Both the position numbers and the translations under genes were made by a program. Positions 13,480 through 14,992 of a DNA stretch of 14,992 nt are shown here, piece by piece (position 1 is the first letter of the stretch; the number at the start of each line of letters is the position of its first letter). The DNA comes from JAAYCI01 sp031548875 (GTDB taxonomy: Bacteria; Bacillota; Clostridia; Oscillospirales; Ruminococcaceae), in contig JAVBQQ010000062.1 of NCBI GenBank assembly GCA_031548875.1, positions 1 through 14,992 of the forward strand, read 5' to 3'. The notes beneath the pieces were generated by a model. It saw nothing but the letters and a program-made list of their open reading frames with translations, searched no databases and had not been told where the DNA came from.

Positions 13480-14992
13480 ATGAGTCAACAACAGAATAAG
13501 CCGGCCCGCCAGGAAGGAGCGCCGCGCGCCCCCAAACAGCGCAACACAGGCGCCCCCCAGAAGAAACAAGGGGCGGGCGCCACAAGCGGGAGCGGCAGCG
13601 GCGCCAAACGCCCCGGCCGCAAGCCCGGCTTCTACGCACAGCGGCGCCGCGAGACGGAGGCCGCCGCAGCTCCTCTGCGCCTGTACCCGTTGGGGGGTCT
13701 TGGTGAGGTAGGCAAAAACATGACCGTCCTCGAGTGCGAGGGAGAGATGGTCATTGTGGACTGCGGATCCCTCTTCCCGGACACGGACATGTTTGGGGTG
13801 GATCTCGTTATTCCCGATTTTGCCTTTTTGGAGCAGAACCGCGGCAAGCTGCGTGCGGTGGTCATCACCCACGGGCACGAGGACCATATCGGCGCGTTGC
13901 CCTACCTGCTGCGCGAGGTGAACCTGCCCATCTACGCCACCCGCCTCACACTGGGCCTCATCGAGAACAAGCTGGAGGAGCACGGCCTGCGCGGCAGCGC
14001 GGAGACGCATCTCATCACCCCGCGCGAGACATTCGCGGTGGGTTGCTTCACGTTCGACCCCATCCATGTGAACCACAGCATCCCCGACGCCGTGGCCTTT
14101 GCCATCGACTGCCCGGCGGGCGTGGTGGTACACACGGGCGATTTTAAAATAGACTACACGCCCATCTCCGGCGGCCCCACCGACCTGACCACTCTGGCCG
14201 AGTACGGCGACCGGGGGGTGCTGGCGCTGCTCAGCGATTCCACAAACGCCGAGCGCCCTGGCCAGACCCTGAGCGAGAGCAAGGTGAATGAGGGGTTGCA
14301 GGCGCTCTTCAGCAGGGCGGACGACCGGCGCATCATCATTGCCACCTTCGCCTCCAACATCTACCGCATCCAGCACATCATCGAGCTCGCCATAGCGGCC
14401 GGCCGCAAGGTGGCCATCTCGGGCCGCAGTATGGAAAAGAACACGCAGATGGCCATGGAGCTGGGCTATATCAAGGCACCGCCCGAGGTGTTCATCGATG
14501 TGGACAAGATCAACAAATATCCGCCCGAGTCGGTAGTCCTCATCACCACCGGCAGCCAGGGCGAGCCCTTGTCCGCCCTGTCGCGCATGGCGGCCAACAG
14601 CCACCGCAACGTGCATGTGGGCGCGGGCGATTTCATCATCATCTCGGCCACGCCCATCCCCGGTAACGAGAAGATGGTGACACGGGTGGTGAACGGCCTG
14701 CTTCGCCTGGGTGCGGAGGTGATCTACGAGCGCATGTACGATGTGCATGCCTCCGGCCACGCCTGCCAGGAGGAGCAGAAACTCATCCTCAGCCTTGTGA
14801 AGCCGAAGTATTTCATCCCTGTGCACGGCGAATTCAAGCATCTCATCCGCCACGCGCGCACGGCCGAATCGATGGGTGTGCCCAAGGCGAACATCCTGGT
14901 GGCCGAAGCGGGCGACACGATCATCCTAAGCCGCGACGCCCTCAAGCTGGGCGAGCCGGTGCAGGCCGGCGCCGTGATGGTGGACGGCCTGG
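13480..14992 (+). CDS. rnj: Ribonuclease J (3' end outside window)
   Basis: RNase J is a 5'-3' exonuclease and endonuclease of the metallo-beta-lactamase beta-CASP group that matures rRNA and turns over mRNA in Gram-positive bacteria. The 504 visible codons have the zinc-binding motif HGHEDH (131-136), preceded by LGGLGEVGKNM and DCGSLFPD and followed by HTGDFKID and the beta-CASP segments SDSTNAERPGQT, TTGSQGEP and PVHGEFKH. The first ~65 residues are a basic, Gly/Ser/Ala/Pro-rich disordered extension not found in B. subtilis RNase J1. The family is about 555 aa without it, so roughly 100-120 residues are missing beyond the window. The ATG at 13480 follows GGAGG (13470-13474). The opposite strand has a long open frame, but this strand carries the protein motifs. 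J1 versus J2 cannot be decided here. Confidence 0.95.
   Translation, partial: MSQQQNKPARQEGAPRAPKQRNTGAPQKKQGAGATSGSGSGAKRPGRKPGFYAQRRRETEAAAAPLRLYPLGGLGEVGKNMTVLECEGEMVIVDCGSLFPDTDMFGVDLVIPDFAFLEQNRGKLRAVVITHGHEDHIGALPYLLREVNLPIYATRLTLGLIENKLEEHGLRGSAETHLITPRETFAVGCFTFDPIHVNHSIPDAVAFAIDCPAGVVVHTGDFKIDYTPISGGPTDLTTLAEYGDRGVLALLSDSTNAERPGQTLSESKVNEGLQALFSRADDRRIIIATFASNIYRIQHIIELAIAAGRKVAISGRSMEKNTQMAMELGYIKAPPEVFIDVDKINKYPPESVVLITTGSQGEPLSALSRMAANSHRNVHVGAGDFIIISATPIPGNEKMVTRVVNGLLRLGAEVIYERMYDVHASGHACQEEQKLILSLVKPKYFIPVHGEFKHLIRHARTAESMGVPKANILVAEAGDTIILSRDALKLGEPVQAGAVMVDGL

Noticed and set aside
13327..14853. 508-residue open frame on the minus strand
   Set aside because: It lies opposite the RNase J gene, which has a clear ribosome binding site and catalytic motifs. 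The minus frame is a by-product of G+C-rich codon use, His/Val/Ala-rich and without motifs.

Overview
The window is bacterial chromosome, G+C-rich (coding regions mostly end codons in G or C), with AGG-type ribosome binding sites, sigma-A-like promoters, a long-form (139-residue) S12, RNase J and class Clostridia-like gene content. I infer a high-G+C member of the Clostridia, probably Oscillospiraceae/Ruminococcaceae. This is inference from gene content, because no rRNA gene is present.

Left part (1-5330): the 3' end of prmC, then a ~300-bp gap holding a duplicated 52-bp repeat, a near-consensus promoter and a structured leader. The classical str operon follows: rpsL, rpsG, fusA and tuf. tuf also has its own promoter and ends at a strong terminator. 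These genes encode ribosomal proteins S12 and S7 and elongation factors EF-G and EF-Tu. PrmC, just upstream, modifies release factors, so the block is about translation.

Middle (5361-9780): guaA (GMP synthase) with a TTG start and its own terminator. It is followed by four co-directional accessory genes: a GyrI-like effector-binding protein, a two-domain protein ending in a uridine-kinase-like P-loop domain, a GNAT acetyltransferase and a DinB-like four-helix protein. Their spacing is 80 bp, 24 bp and an 8-bp overlap, and they end at a 15-bp-stem terminator shared with the opposite strand.

Right part (9811-13258, minus strand): an operon read right to left, rnhA, mnmA, a small lipoprotein and an MscS-type channel. 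Its promoter is at 13258-13230 and it ends at the shared terminator. rnhA and mnmA overlap by 4 nt (TTGA).

Right edge (13300-14992): a divergent promoter drives a long leader with several hairpins and a ribonuclease J gene that runs off the window.

Most of the window is ordinary housekeeping. I found no CRISPR array, transposase, integrase, tRNA or rRNA, and no clear new biological system. The points most worth a second look are the repeat that supplies the end of prmC, the two-domain kinase-like protein and its neighbours, the N-terminal extension of MnmA, and the untranslated-region structures in the str operon and the RNase J leader.
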